Below are positions 60,301 through 63,712 of a stretch of 64,000 nt of DNA, in pieces (positions within the stretch are counted from its first letter, which is position 1; every line of letters starts with the position of its first letter). Origin of the DNA: Monoplex corrugatus. Taxonomy: Eukaryota > Mollusca > Gastropoda > Littorinimorpha > Ranellidae. The DNA lies in NCBI GenBank assembly GCA_030674185.1, contig JAPXFY010000018.1:51405255-51469254 (forward strand). Reading direction: 5' to 3'. The notes beneath the pieces were generated by a model, which was not told the DNA's origin, ran no database searches, and saw nothing but the letters and a program-made list of their open reading frames with translations. A program made the translations under genes and the position numbers.

Positions 60301-60905
60301 TATACAGTCTGCATTTTCTTCAGGTATGAAAACATAAAACTGCACAAAATACAACTTATGTGACGATTTGTGAGAATGGGTCATGTATATTCATAGTTAC
60401 CGAAGCTCCCTGAGTTTGTTGTGGCATGGAGGTCAAACCCTGAGAGCTCAGAATGTTGGACTGGTCAGCACAATGGCAAACAAATCCTTATTCAACTCCT
60501 TTCACCACAATCACACACGCACAGACACATAGTGACACATATGCACAAGTATACTGCATGTGCGCGCATACACACACACATGCACACGCACACACAAAGC
60601 CAACATACATCAGAGCAAAGAATTTACAGTAGTTCTACATATCCTAACTTACATGCTGTCAGATTGCCAATATCAAACATTTGTAATTGAACAGTATGTT
60701 GATAATTTACAGTTTTCTCACAAAAAGTTTTACAAAGAACTACACTATATCAGAGAAACCTTACTCCTCAAGGTGCTGTTGCAGTCTCTTGTTGTCACAT
60801 TCCAGCTGCTCTTTCTCTCGTTCTCTCTCTTGTGTCATCTGGTCCATCAGGGTTTGCACCTGGATAAGCTCCTGTTTCAGCACCAACACATCGTCCATAC
60901 CTGGC
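16076..60905 (-). CDS. EEA1: EEA1-like early endosome antigen 1, partial at the 5' end (28 exons, 1,227 residues in window)
   Basis: The gene encodes a long parallel coiled-coil tether. In known EEA1 proteins the N-terminal C2H2 finger and a C-terminal region bind Rab5-GTP, and the FYVE finger binds PI3P on early endosomes, so that SNARE-dependent fusion can follow. Here 28 exons with GT-AG borders join in one frame without a stop. Residues 1-1150 are heptad-like and rich in Q, E, K and L. Residues 1163-1227 are the FYVE domain. Three stretches resemble vertebrate EEA1 as I recall it: [20 protein letters not shown] (exon at 60765), [20 protein letters not shown] (exon at 47192) and [10 protein letters not shown] with [13 protein letters not shown] (exon at 22741). 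Human EEA1 is about 1,411 residues, so roughly the first 217 are missing and should lie past 64000. No promoter is in the window. Family assignment is firm; splice borders are read by eye. Confidence 0.95.
16205..16714 (-). other. Intron splitting the FYVE finger
   Basis: The 510-bp intron lies between R/K and HHCR of the basic motif. It has a short (CA)n tract near 16530 and two partial copies of agcagcaacaatctccatct (16229, 16291). Confidence 0.85.
16715..16813 (-). CDS. EEA1: EEA1 exon, first half of the FYVE finger (residues 1153-1185)
   Basis: A 33-codon phase-0 exon with acceptor gtggcag and donor gtatgg. It holds the WxxD-like start (W1163, then TSD), the first cysteine pair C1172/C1175 and the turret-like loop GFTVTVRK, leading into the basic motif split by the intron. 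Confidence 0.96.
17453..18460. mobile_element. 1-kb TTAA-flanked TIR element, non-autonomous piggyBac-like
   Basis: The ends are TTAACCCCTTGAGTGCCG and, inverted at the right, TTAACCTCTTGAGTGCTG, both at TTAA. No transposase frame was seen. It has a poly(G) tract at 18004-18020. The right TTAA is also the start of a family B copy. Attribution to piggyBac rests on the TTAA target and CC(C/T)CTTGA ends. Confidence 0.75.
18457..18799 (+). repeat. Family B copy, first part, interrupted
   Basis: It runs from ttaaagcccagccaactgca to ggaccagcaagata. It continues at 19755 and again at about 22588 after two insertions. Confidence 0.85.
18800..19754. mobile_element. 955-bp TIR transposon with 6-bp target duplication, nested in family B
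   Basis: The ends are CAGGCATGGGAATT and AATTCCCATGCCTG. The flanks are aagata on both sides (18794-18799 and 19755-19760). It has no transposase frame. It contains (CA)n and (GA)n at 19028-19180 and a CG-rich right part with repeated ggcgt motifs. The CAG start resembles hAT-type ends, but a 6-bp duplication is not the usual 8, so the superfamily is left open. Confidence 0.85.
19755..19822 (+). repeat. Family B copy, middle part
   Basis: Resumes with gatagaaaatgatagaaag and aggcagaaacaaagaaagtg, in register with the copies at 28590 and 53735. Confidence 0.85.
19823..22585. mobile_element. GC-rich insertion of about 2.76 kb with internal direct repeats, class unknown
   Basis: It interrupts family B between gaaagtgac and gacgaaatttctagc. 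Base composition is far more GC-rich than the neighbours. A unit of about 490 bp (with ctgacgcccataataggggg, gtgagccattttctgccaaa, tcccgaaggagacccatacc) occurs at about 20660 and 21150 and partly at 21890. Open frames on both strands are Pro/Ser/Gly-rich and match no family I know. Confidence 0.6.
22588..22670 (+). repeat. Family B copy, 3' end
   Basis: The sequence gacgaaatttctagcacaga then tatttatactgaaggagctc is the usual family B terminus. It ends about 70 bases from the donor of the EEA1 exon at 22741. Confidence 0.85.
22741..22916 (-). CDS. EEA1: EEA1 exon (residues 1094-1152)
   Basis: A 176-base exon with acceptor gattcag and donor gtacta. It contains [20 protein letters not shown] and [13 protein letters not shown], nearly the same as the segment just before FYVE in vertebrate EEA1, which holds the C-terminal Rab5-binding and IQ region. 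The following intron is about 5.9 kb and full of insertions. Confidence 0.96.
23105..23270. repeat. GT, CT, CA and CG dinucleotide tracts
   Basis: A series of different dinucleotide repeats leading to gcgcgcgcgc directly at the mariner end. Confidence 0.9.
23271..24626 (-). mobile_element. Mariner transposon, inactivated
   Basis: The imperfect TIRs share TAGAATGAGACCA with TTTCC just outside, at 23273-23303 and at 24595-24623. TA follows the right end; no TA is seen at the left, which lies in a GC repeat. Between them is a broken transposase of the DD34D type. A 59-bp segment is duplicated within the element (23435-23493 and 24427-24485). Confidence 0.92.
23344..24427 (-). pseudogene. Mariner DD34D transposase pseudogene
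   Basis: Cut-and-paste transposase of the Tc1/mariner superfamily. The pieces in order are: an N-terminal helix-turn-helix part ([32 protein letters not shown]); [20 protein letters not shown]; the first catalytic aspartate in [11 protein letters not shown]; the second in HDKAPAHKS; and the third in [10 protein letters not shown], with 34 residues between the last two. The pieces lie in different frames, so at least two frameshifts are present. The true N-terminus is replaced by duplicated C-terminal DNA. It cannot make an active enzyme as it stands. Confidence 0.93.
24829..25012 (-). CDS. EEA1: EEA1 exon (residues 1033-1093)
   Basis: A 184-base exon with acceptor aatgtag and donor gttagt. 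It encodes [20 protein letters not shown] and ends [11 protein letters not shown] plus G. The final G joins AA of the next exon to form glutamate. Confidence 0.92.
25125..25330. repeat. (CT)n and (CA)n microsatellite
   Basis: Mixed CT, CA and CACATG repeats in the intron upstream of the exon at 24829. Confidence 0.95.
25560..25600. repeat. (ACAAG)n short tandem repeat
   Basis: Five or six units of acaag or a variant at 25573-25600. The intron is otherwise without features. Confidence 0.8.
25745..26142 (-). repeat. EEA1: 78-bp minisatellite derived from the EEA1 exon end and splice donor
   Basis: Five units with period 78-79 lie immediately downstream of the exon ending at 26147. Each holds the copied coding end (aactccactcttcagaacaa or a variant), then a donor-like gtaag and about 30 bp of intron. 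The donor-like cttac sites on the plus strand begin at 25751, 25829, 25907 (changed to cttgc), 25985 and 26064, against the real one at 26142. Confidence 0.93.
26147..26332 (-). CDS. EEA1: EEA1 exon (residues 971-1032), source of a downstream minisatellite
   Basis: A 62-codon phase-0 exon with acceptor catccag and donor gtaagt. It opens [20 protein letters not shown], close to the EITNLKDAKQLLIQQKLE block of vertebrate EEA1, and ends [10 protein letters not shown]. The last part of this exon and the first bases of its intron are repeated five more times just downstream (25745-26142). Confidence 0.95.
27074..27205 (-). CDS. EEA1: EEA1 exon (residues 927-970)
   Basis: A 44-codon phase-0 exon with acceptor ttctcttcag and donor gtcagt. 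It encodes [20 protein letters not shown] and ends EQEKQQHQQ. Confidence 0.92.
27296..27485. mobile_element. TTAA palindromic MITE, copy 6
   Basis: The left end is ttaactttttgatttctg and the right gtcaaagggataaa; both are decayed. The inner inverted arms ccaccagcttcctacagg and cagcaaaaacttaacc are clear. Confidence 0.78.
27718..27802. repeat. (AAAAC)n microsatellite
   Basis: Sixteen or so units of caaaa with gaaat variants. Confidence 0.93.
28142..28231 (-). CDS. EEA1: EEA1 exon (residues 897-926)
   Basis: A 30-codon phase-0 exon with acceptor tggtcag and donor gtgaga. It encodes [20 protein letters not shown] and ends [10 protein letters not shown]. Confidence 0.89.
28365..28745 (+). repeat. 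Family B copy, truncated at the 5' end
   Basis: It carries cctgaatacaaatttaaaca through tttctagcacagaatttcca and ccccggcatccccacaggg. Confidence 0.82.
28767..29262 (-). mobile_element. SINE A copy 1, tRNA-like head
   Basis: On the minus strand the head has tggtgtagtggttaatgc as A box and gggttcaaatcccc as B box. Next come a conserved core (ctaaccggctcttacccaga, atctctcgggcctggt) and a 3' part with gaactccacagcacc and gatgatgatg, ending aggatcat next to a T tract. It agrees with the copies at 39722 and 56196. Confidence 0.88.
29360..29518 (-). CDS. EEA1: EEA1 exon (residues 844-896)
   Basis: A 53-codon phase-0 exon with acceptor ttcctacag and donor gtatgg. It encodes [20 protein letters not shown] and ends NASFEQLSE. 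Confidence 0.92.
29755..29812. repeat. (TA)n microsatellite
   Basis: About 45 bp of TA followed by a short CA run. Confidence 0.93.
30045..30225. repeat. (CA)n microsatellite
   Basis: CA repeats with AT and AA interruptions directly beside the exon at 30237. Confidence 0.96.
30237..30422 (-). CDS. EEA1: EEA1 exon (residues 782-843)
   Basis: A 62-codon phase-0 exon with acceptor ctggaag and donor gtacag. It opens [20 protein letters not shown] and ends [11 protein letters not shown]. The intron starts with a (CA)n tract. Confidence 0.91.
30490..30855. repeat. Tandem repeat of about 42 bp, about eight or nine units
   Basis: The unit is gactgccaagggatgcattt then tcaaagagagtaaac and a short A-rich spacer of variable length. 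Apparent open frames across it are repeat artefacts. Confidence 0.93.
32001..32048 (-). CDS. EEA1: EEA1 micro-exon (residues 766-781)
   Basis: A 48-base, 16-codon phase-0 exon, [16 protein letters not shown], with acceptor cttctttcag and donor gtgtgt. It stands alone between a 4.3-kb intron and a 1.6-kb intron. As a symmetrical exon it could be skipped without shifting the frame. Confidence 0.82.
32100..34135 (-). pseudogene. Decayed non-LTR retrotransposon, reverse transcriptase domain
   Basis: Minus-strand fragments in LINE order are: [16 protein letters not shown] (33860-33910); [20 protein letters not shown] (33715-33770); [20 protein letters not shown] with the FADD catalytic box (33300-33375); and [18 protein letters not shown] near 32300. 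Many stops and frameshifts are present, and a stretch at 32560-33120 looks like unrelated insertion. RTE- or Jockey-like class is inferred. Confidence 0.75.
33377..33396. repeat. Poly(C) tract within the LINE remnant
   Basis: About 16 C residues just beside the FADD box. Confidence 0.8.
34420..34498. mobile_element. TTAA palindromic MITE, copy 7, right half only
   Basis: It contains gaggaagtcaaagaatta and gtgtgggagtcaaaagttaa; the left half is missing. The rest of 34136-36180 shows no gene. Confidence 0.75.
36180..36335. repeat. (CA)n microsatellite
   Basis: Interrupted CA repeats beside the exon at 36392. Confidence 0.88.
36392..36499 (-). CDS. EEA1: EEA1 exon (residues 730-765)
   Basis: A 36-codon phase-0 exon with acceptor gtgcag and donor gtaagg. 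It reads [20 protein letters not shown] and ends LENQMSTLR. The 31-bp minisatellite begins about 15 bases upstream of its acceptor. Confidence 0.9.
36510..38822. repeat. 31-bp minisatellite, about 74 copies (2.3 kb)
   Basis: The unit is ctatgttattcctgattcca then tcaaaccatca. Variants such as ggttccatcaaactataac and tcattcaaatcaccac recur in the same order about 654 bp apart (for example 37051 and 37705), which shows higher-order duplication. It fills the whole intron between two EEA1 exons. Confidence 0.97.
38827..38967 (-). CDS. EEA1: EEA1 exon (residues 683-729)
   Basis: A 47-codon phase-0 exon with acceptor atttttacag and donor gtaggt. It encodes [20 protein letters not shown] and ends TASETQK. 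Its donor lies within five bases of a 2.3-kb minisatellite. Confidence 0.92.
39190..39560 (-). pseudogene. LINE polyprotein C-terminal remnant
   Basis: A minus-strand frame reads [20 protein letters not shown] then [20 protein letters not shown] and [15 protein letters not shown]. It resembles the end of LINE polyproteins (RRL.Y.GH..R). It is an open but isolated fragment of about 110 codons. Confidence 0.72.
39722..40232 (+). mobile_element. SINE A copy 2
   Basis: The head gtggtgtggttagtgcaatg is followed by gggtttgaatccccatcag, the core agctctaaccggctcctacc and the tail tcatcatcatcgcattgc to gcgatgatcctttaaaaa. Sense orientation is plus. Confidence 0.87.
40414..40512 (-). CDS. EEA1: EEA1 exon (residues 650-682)
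   Basis: A 33-codon phase-0 exon with acceptor tgtacag and donor gtaata. It reads [20 protein letters not shown] and ends TTKQDLENK. Confidence 0.9.
40560..40895. repeat. (CA)n-rich low-complexity DNA
   Basis: CA repeats with ACATA and CAGA variants between two EEA1 exons. Confidence 0.93.
40930..41052 (-). CDS. EEA1: EEA1 exon (residues 609-649)
   Basis: A 41-codon phase-0 exon with acceptor cctaaag and donor gttagt. It encodes [20 protein letters not shown] and ends QQTQQNLDK. Confidence 0.9.
41575..42235. repeat. 32-bp tandem repeat, about 20 copies
   Basis: The unit is attagctcagctgatgtggt then agaccacacatt. It contains the perfect palindrome TCAGCTGA. Variants have tcgatcacacattg. Confidence 0.95.
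42243..42410. repeat. (CA)n microsatellite
   Basis: It ends in about 65 bp of pure CA, 40 bases from the exon at 42452. Confidence 0.97.
42452..42673 (-). CDS. EEA1: EEA1 exon (residues 535-608)
   Basis: This is the longest exon seen, 74 codons and phase 0, with acceptor cttcccag and donor gtgatg. It opens [20 protein letters not shown] and ends VQQELEAK. Its VSAL start matches that of the next exon at 40930. Confidence 0.93.
42985..43545. repeat. Tandem repeat of about 130 bp with CA linkers, four copies
   Basis: The core ttttaattactgagaca then aagggcacaa and catcctgtatcaaacaaaca recurs at about 42998, 43160, 43290 and 43425, separated by (CA)n and (CT)n. Confidence 0.93.
43727..44790 (-). 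mobile_element. 5'-truncated CR1/L2-like non-LTR retrotransposon
   Basis: The fragment holds the C-terminal part of a reverse transcriptase frame, then a 3' UTR with (GT)n, and ends cctagggcattaatttgatt then aggcgtactaaatgttcata and (ATA)n at 43727-43740. The microsatellite tail and 5' truncation are typical of target-primed insertion. Confidence 0.88.
43941..44790 (-). pseudogene. Reverse transcriptase C-terminal fragment (CR1/L2-like)
   Basis: A single open frame of about 280 codons, which suggests a fairly young insertion. Recognisable blocks are [91 protein letters not shown] and the C-terminal [10 protein letters not shown]. These are the thumb and C-terminal parts after the catalytic core. 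The endonuclease and YADD box are missing, so it cannot act alone. The first dozen or so codons of the open frame belong to flanking intron DNA. Confidence 0.9.
44842..44970 (-). CDS. EEA1: EEA1 exon (residues 492-534)
   Basis: A 43-codon phase-0 exon with acceptor gtttccag and donor gtatct. It encodes [20 protein letters not shown] and ends [12 protein letters not shown] retrotransposon fragment begins within about 60 bases past the donor. Confidence 0.92.
45000..47190 (-). other. EEA1 intron without recognised element except a short shared fragment
   Basis: Mostly AT-rich. A hairpin-like stretch lies near 45975-46015 (ggctgcggag against ctccgcagcc). The fragment shared with 15385-15475 lies at 46885-46960. 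No gene is seen. Confidence 0.6.
47192..47353 (-). CDS. EEA1: EEA1 exon (residues 438-491)
   Basis: A 54-codon phase-0 exon with acceptor ttatgcag and donor gtagat. It contains [20 protein letters not shown] and then NH, very close to the KTELLLSAEAAKTAQRADLQNH block of vertebrate EEA1. It is a strong family anchor in mid-protein. Confidence 0.95.
47380..47462. repeat. 40-bp direct duplication, two copies
   Basis: The sequence attgtgcaaatgcaaaaact then atgcatgtatttattca occurs twice in tandem. Confidence 0.9.
47880..48022. repeat. (CA)n and (CT)n microsatellite
   Basis: Interrupted CA repeats with an accaagcacaca doublet, then (CT)n, close to the exon at 48051. Confidence 0.93.
48051..48254 (-). 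CDS. EEA1: EEA1 exon (residues 370-437)
   Basis: A 68-codon phase-0 exon with acceptor tttaacag and donor gtgagt. It opens [20 protein letters not shown] and ends LNVSQQKVQ. It is continuous coiled coil. Confidence 0.93.
48340..48985 (+). pseudogene. Degenerate LINE reverse transcriptase C-terminus
   Basis: Plus-strand frames read [27 protein letters not shown], then [60 protein letters not shown] and [20 protein letters not shown]. These are the linker and C-terminal region of a non-LTR polyprotein, ending in a (GAT)n tail. It matches the minus-strand remnant at 1900-2330. Frames are shifted. Confidence 0.85.
49373..49426 (-). CDS. EEA1: EEA1 small exon (residues 352-369)
   Basis: An 18-codon phase-0 exon, [18 protein letters not shown], with acceptor gtttcag and donor gtgagt. 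It is too short for ORF calling but fits the frame and the vertebrate QAGEGETAVLNQLQEKN region. Confidence 0.87.
50282..51342 (-). mobile_element. PiggyBac-type element, internally deleted
   Basis: The ends are TTAACTCACTCGGGACGG and, inverted, TTAACTCACTCGGTACGACG; both lie at TTAA. It is 1,061 bp. The right part encodes a piggyBac-like transposase N-terminus and the left part looks like 3' UTR. The DDD catalytic core is absent, so the element is non-autonomous. Confidence 0.85.
50574..51090 (-). pseudogene. PiggyBac-like transposase, N-terminal remnant
   Basis: A minus-strand frame reads [20 protein letters not shown] then [20 protein letters not shown], an acidic and serine-rich stretch, then [30 protein letters not shown] and a stop at about 50574. 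This order (RRxRFTAxE, acidic linker, short motif, F..F....L..IV) is that of the N-terminal part of PGBD/piggyBac transposases. The catalytic aspartates and the C-terminal cysteine-rich domain are missing. No ATG is in this frame upstream; one at about 51081 is in another frame, so a small indel is likely. Confidence 0.75.
51515..51675. mobile_element. TTAA palindromic MITE, copy 8 (inside family C)
   Basis: The left end has decayed (ataaccctttaactcctgca) and the right is ggaaccaaagggttaa. One inner arm is shortened. Confidence 0.82.
51787..51863 (-). pseudogene. tRNA-Val-like sequence at the family C end
   Basis: The acceptor stem pairs fully (GTGGCCT with GGGCCAC, then A). The anticodon position reads CAC and the B-box is gggttcaaatc. 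The T and anticodon stems are poorly paired, and a run of T follows. It is more likely a SINE promoter head than a working tRNA. Confidence 0.55.
51898..51991 (-). CDS. EEA1: EEA1 exon (residues 320-351)
   Basis: A 94-base exon with acceptor ttttag and donor gtaata. After the shared serine codon it reads [20 protein letters not shown] and ends TERTELIAK. The next exon begins IEAGDG, resembling AKIQAGEGE in vertebrate EEA1, which supports the join. Confidence 0.92.
52240..52720. repeat. Tandem repeat of about 80-90 bp, five units
   Basis: The core gtgatgtgaagatgcgacaa then gagatatggtggaaat recurs five times with ataatgtaagtttaacttta linkers of varying length. Confidence 0.93.
52811..52893 (-). 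CDS. EEA1: EEA1 exon (residues 293-319)
   Basis: An 83-base exon with acceptor cttctgcag and donor gttaac. It reads [20 protein letters not shown], then ETRKNKQ plus AG, which joins T of the next exon to make serine. Confidence 0.88.
53344..53880 (+). repeat. Family B copy, near-full length
   Basis: It runs from tttaaagcccagccgactg to ccccggcatccccacaggg in the same order as the copy at 4709-5236. Confidence 0.85.
53948..54034 (-). CDS. EEA1: EEA1 exon (residues 264-292)
   Basis: A 29-codon phase-0 exon with acceptor gcttcag and donor gtgagc. It encodes [20 protein letters not shown] and then MVHKQFEEG. It is flanked by a family B repeat on one side and a TTAA MITE on the other. Confidence 0.9.
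54145..54329. mobile_element. TTAA palindromic MITE, copy 9
   Basis: The ends are TTAACCCTTTGACTCCCGCA and gcgggtgtcaaagggttaa. The inner arms accagcttgctgtggg and gatagggtgagggagtc are clear. It lies about 110 bases upstream of the exon at 53948. Confidence 0.9.
54336..54645. repeat. Tandem repeat of about 74-80 bp, four units
   Basis: The sequence gttaattcaacagaaatctc then actatcatcattacc recurs at about 54338, 54412, 54492 and 54568. Confidence 0.92.
55110..55330. repeat. (TA)n, (CATA)n and (CA)n microsatellites
   Basis: Mixed short tandem repeats in the intron beside the exon at 55427. Confidence 0.92.
55427..55564 (-). CDS. EEA1: EEA1 exon (residues 218-263)
   Basis: A 46-codon phase-0 exon with donor gtaagt. 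It starts [20 protein letters not shown] and ends QLKLDLDK. Its opening SQAS motif recurs at the start of the exon at 52811. Confidence 0.93.
56196..56685 (-). mobile_element. SINE A copy 3
   Basis: The minus-strand head gtgtagtggttagtgcagcg is followed by gggtttgaatccccatcag, ctaaccggctcctacccaga and the tail with gatgatgttg complements to gaggatcatcgct. It aligns along its length with copies 1 and 2. Confidence 0.88.
56804..56971 (-). CDS. EEA1: EEA1 exon (residues 162-217)
   Basis: Another 56-codon phase-0 exon. The acceptor follows a strong T-tract (tttttctcag) and the donor is gtaagt. It encodes [20 protein letters not shown] and ends QLQEELSN. Confidence 0.93.
57180..57395. repeat. (GA)n and (GACA)n microsatellite
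   Basis: About 170 bp of GA followed by (CAGA)n. Ser-Leu or Arg-Glu open frames across it are artefacts. Confidence 0.97.
57668..57735. repeat. (TA)n microsatellite
   Basis: TA and TATG repeats. No gene in 57396-58074. Confidence 0.92.
58075..58242 (-). CDS. EEA1: EEA1 exon (residues 106-161)
   Basis: This is a 168-base symmetrical phase-0 exon of 56 codons, exactly eight heptads. The acceptor is gtgtag and the donor gtgaag. It reads [20 protein letters not shown] and continues as coiled coil to DDLAK. Confidence 0.9.
58762..58867 (-). CDS. EEA1: EEA1 exon (residues 70-105)
   Basis: The acceptor is tttag and the donor gtcagt. It encodes [20 protein letters not shown] followed by [15 protein letters not shown], a coiled coil. 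The first base completes the K codon left open by the previous exon, which supports both borders. Confidence 0.88.
58870..60764 (-). other. EEA1 introns around the 69-bp exon, no element recognised
   Basis: AT-rich sequence with a short triple repeat ggagttaagacgagattttt at 59636-59700 and a CA-rich stretch at 60510-60600. Nothing else is supported. Confidence 0.55.
59364..59432 (-). CDS. EEA1: EEA1 exon (residues 47-69)
   Basis: This is a 69-base exon containing [20 protein letters not shown]. An alternative acceptor seven bases downstream (start at 59425) would create an in-frame TAA after the preceding GA, so the start at 59432 is the one that keeps the frame. It ends with AA, completed by A in the next exon. 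Confidence 0.85.
60765..60905 (-). CDS. EEA1: EEA1 exon, first in window (residues 1-46)
   Basis: The acceptor is tttacag and the donor gtaagg. The exon begins with one base that completes a codon from an exon outside the window. It encodes [20 protein letters not shown] and then a charged [10 protein letters not shown] stretch. This is among the most conserved parts of EEA1 and fixes the register near human residue 218. The exon ends with GA, completed by G from the next exon. Confidence 0.93.
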
Positions 60906-61489
60906 CTGTAAAGTACCACACGACTTCTTTGATCCTGGAATGACTGTCCTTTCTTTTCTGAGCATGTTCAGTCTCAAAATGTATCCTTACAAAAAGGGTC
61001 TACGTGCCAAGCAGCAGGATGACTGATTGGTTGTTTTCCATGATTTTAATGCAGCTGTGCTTTTGAATGCTTGCACTCACACAGACAATAATCTAACTAA
61101 AAATCAAATTTGTCAGGTTATAAATGGCTGGGGAAAAAAAAAACTAACGAATTCAAGACTCAAGGGAAAACTTTTGTTTGAAAACCTAACACTGCAGTCA
61201 CACAAAGCCAGTCAAGTCACTGGCACAAAACTTTTCAAGCAAGATACGTTTTAATTCGTGACCTTCACTCAACACACTGAAACAGTGTGTGAAGTACTAT
61301 TCTTAGCCAATTTCAACTGGATACCACAGACATTCTATCATTACTGCCTTACTAGTTTCAATATGTAATTTCACTTATTCAATGTATTAATTTGCTAAAG
61401 TACATTCGCTATCTTACAGCCTTATGAATGTTGTAGGCATTACTCATCAGGACACATTATTCAAAATCACAAAAGCTGTCTTGAATTTC

Positions 61490-61860
61490 AACAGCGCAAC
61501 CTCAGTCTCTGAAATTATACTCCACTGCCGGGGAGTGAGTTTGGAGTTTGTTCAAGAGGGATTCATTAAACGTAGACAATTCCAGATCATATACATTTCA
61601 CCCAGATCTGCTGGCAATTACCGGCAGATTCCCTGAGCCTGCAGCAAAACCATGGGCTGGGAAGGTTTTAAATGGCGAAAGTAACGGAATTCATGAAACA
61701 CTGACATTACAAGAGTAATTACAGCATAACAAAGGGCAGTGAAGAGGCCAATTTTTCTATTTGGGGTGGAACTGAAATCAAGACACGAGATCTTGAGTCC
61801 ATACCTCTATCAAAGAGCTATAGGAAAAAAAATCTCTTTCAGAAAGAGAGACATGTCTTG
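61490..61860 (+). repeat. Family C copy without the MITE
   Basis: It shares ggagtttgttcaagagggat, acaattcc, ctgctggcaattaccggcag and gaaatcaagacacgagatct with the other copies. At the place where two copies carry the MITE it reads acagcataacaaagggcag. A separate MITE begins a few bases past its end. Confidence 0.65.
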
Positions 61861-61866
61861 ATTTGA

Positions 61867-62059
61867 TTAACCCTTCGATTCCTGCACCCTATTTATCAAC
61901 TGCAAACACTTAACTCTTTGACTCCCTCACCTTATCCATCAGCTTCCTGAAGGAGGCTGGTAGACAGGGTGAGGGAGTCAAAGAGTTAAGTTTTAGCTTT
62001 GTTAGCATGGTTGACAATGCAGGATGCTGCTGGACAGGGTGTGGGAGTCAAAGGATTAA
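61867..62059. mobile_element. TTAA palindromic MITE, copy 10
   Basis: The left end is ttaacccttcgattcctgca and the right end gtgggagtcaaaggattaa. The long inner palindrome around catcagcttcctgaaggag is well kept. Confidence 0.9.
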
Positions 62060-62444
62060 GAGACATAAAGTAGTATTTGCAAAAATGTCTAGAAAACATA
62101 ATTAGAAAGTCAACATAGCATTATACTGCATGCATCAATCAACTAAAGTTTACTTTTTTGCACATTGCAAACACAATCCACTCAAGAATGCAAATGCAGC
62201 CAAGCCATCAAACCAGTAATATAAATTCTTTTCATACAAAATTGATAATATTCTGATTAGAGAAGACATTTGCAAAATAGGCACCACTTTTAACACCGAT
62301 TGCTAATGTACTGATTGGAGGTGATATTTATCAAAAATACAATACTTTTGATACTGATTATTAATGTACTAGGAGACGTATATTTTAAATGTGCATAAAA
62401 GAACAAATGGCCTTTTCTTTTCACAAAACAGAATCAACTACAGG

Positions 62445-62458
62445 AACACACACACACA

Positions 62459-62489
<31 letters not shown>

Positions 62490-62522
62490 CACACCACACA
62501 CACACACACACACATACACACA
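62445..62522. repeat. (CA)n microsatellite
   Basis: About 75 bp of CA with two CCA steps. Confidence 0.97.
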
Positions 62523-62967
62523 AGAAAAAAAGAACAAGCATAAGGTCACTGAACTGCAGTTGAAACTTCTTAACATGTTATGCATACTTACTATTTGTGC
62601 TCATACTTAATTTCAGCTTGAGACAAAACTGACAAGACTTGTGACTGATCGTCAAGAATGAAAAACGTTTTGGAGAAAAACGGGAAACAAACAGGGGAAA
62701 GTCAAAATCTTGAGTAATTTTCCATGAAAAACTATTTTTTGTTTGTTTCTCATCCAGAGGACAAAACAATTGCCAAAAACGTTTCACAAGCAAACTAGTC
62801 CACGCCTTTATGAAAGTGAAAACAAGAACAAAAGCAACCAAGCAACAAACAAACCACCTTCACACAGTACGACAATTATGTACTTCACATGGTGTTTCAC
62901 TTTTACATTGAAAGTACTCACAATTTCACATCATAAAGTAACATTATCATAAGCAGCTACATATGCA

Positions 62968-63150
62968 AAAAAAAAAAAAAAAAAAAAAATCATTAAAATG
63001 CAAAAGATCTGAAATCAACCAATCAATGAATGAACAAATGCATGAATGAATGAATGAACCAACCAATAAATGAATATGAACAAACACATGAATAAATGGA
63101 CCAACCAATGAATGAACATAAACGAACATATGAATGAACCAACCAACTGA
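62968..63150. repeat. Poly(A) tract and (AATG)n tetranucleotide repeat
   Basis: About 20 A, then repeats of aatgaatgaa, ccaaccaat and variants. Confidence 0.9.
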
Positions 63151-63589
63151 ATACCAAGGTGGGAATATTTATGCAACATTTTTATTTCCAATATATGACT
63201 GTCTCACTAGTCATTCTCTCCTTGCTTTGTACGGAGAGGAAGCAGCAAAGAAACAAAGGGACAGACAGGCTGGCAGGTGAACAGACAGACAGACAAAACT
63301 ACAACACAGAGGAGGAGGGAAGTGAAAGCAGAGGGACTGGATGAGATTAAAAAGAAAAAAAAAAATAAGAGAAAAAAAAGTACCGACTTTAACAAAAAGA
63401 CAACTAATGACAGGGAGGGATAACATGAAAGTCAAACTGGTGACGGTGACTGCATAGAGGGTGGAAAAAGGGGAAGGGATGTGTTCTGGGAGATAGGCCA
63501 AGGGATTATGTGATGACTACTTGATTAGTGTTCAGGCACACACAAATGTCCTTGTCTTCATGTGTGTTCAGGCTTGAAACAAATCACTA

Positions 63590-63712
63590 TTAACCCTTTG
63601 ACTCCTGCACCCTATGTACCCAAAGCAAAAACTTAACTCTTTGACTCCCTCATCCCATCCACCAGCTTCCTGCAGGATACTGTTGGTCAGGGTGCGGACG
63701 TCAATGGGTTAA
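63590..63712. mobile_element. TTAA palindromic MITE, copy 11
   Basis: The left end is ttaaccctttgactcctgca and the right gtgcggacgtcaatgggttaa. It is shortened in the middle. Confidence 0.87.

Noticed and set aside
60388..60420. Possible extra EEA1 exon (NKLREL-like, donor gtaact)
   Set aside because: The closest acceptors give a stop or a fragment of a few codons, and the neighbouring exons already join in frame without it.
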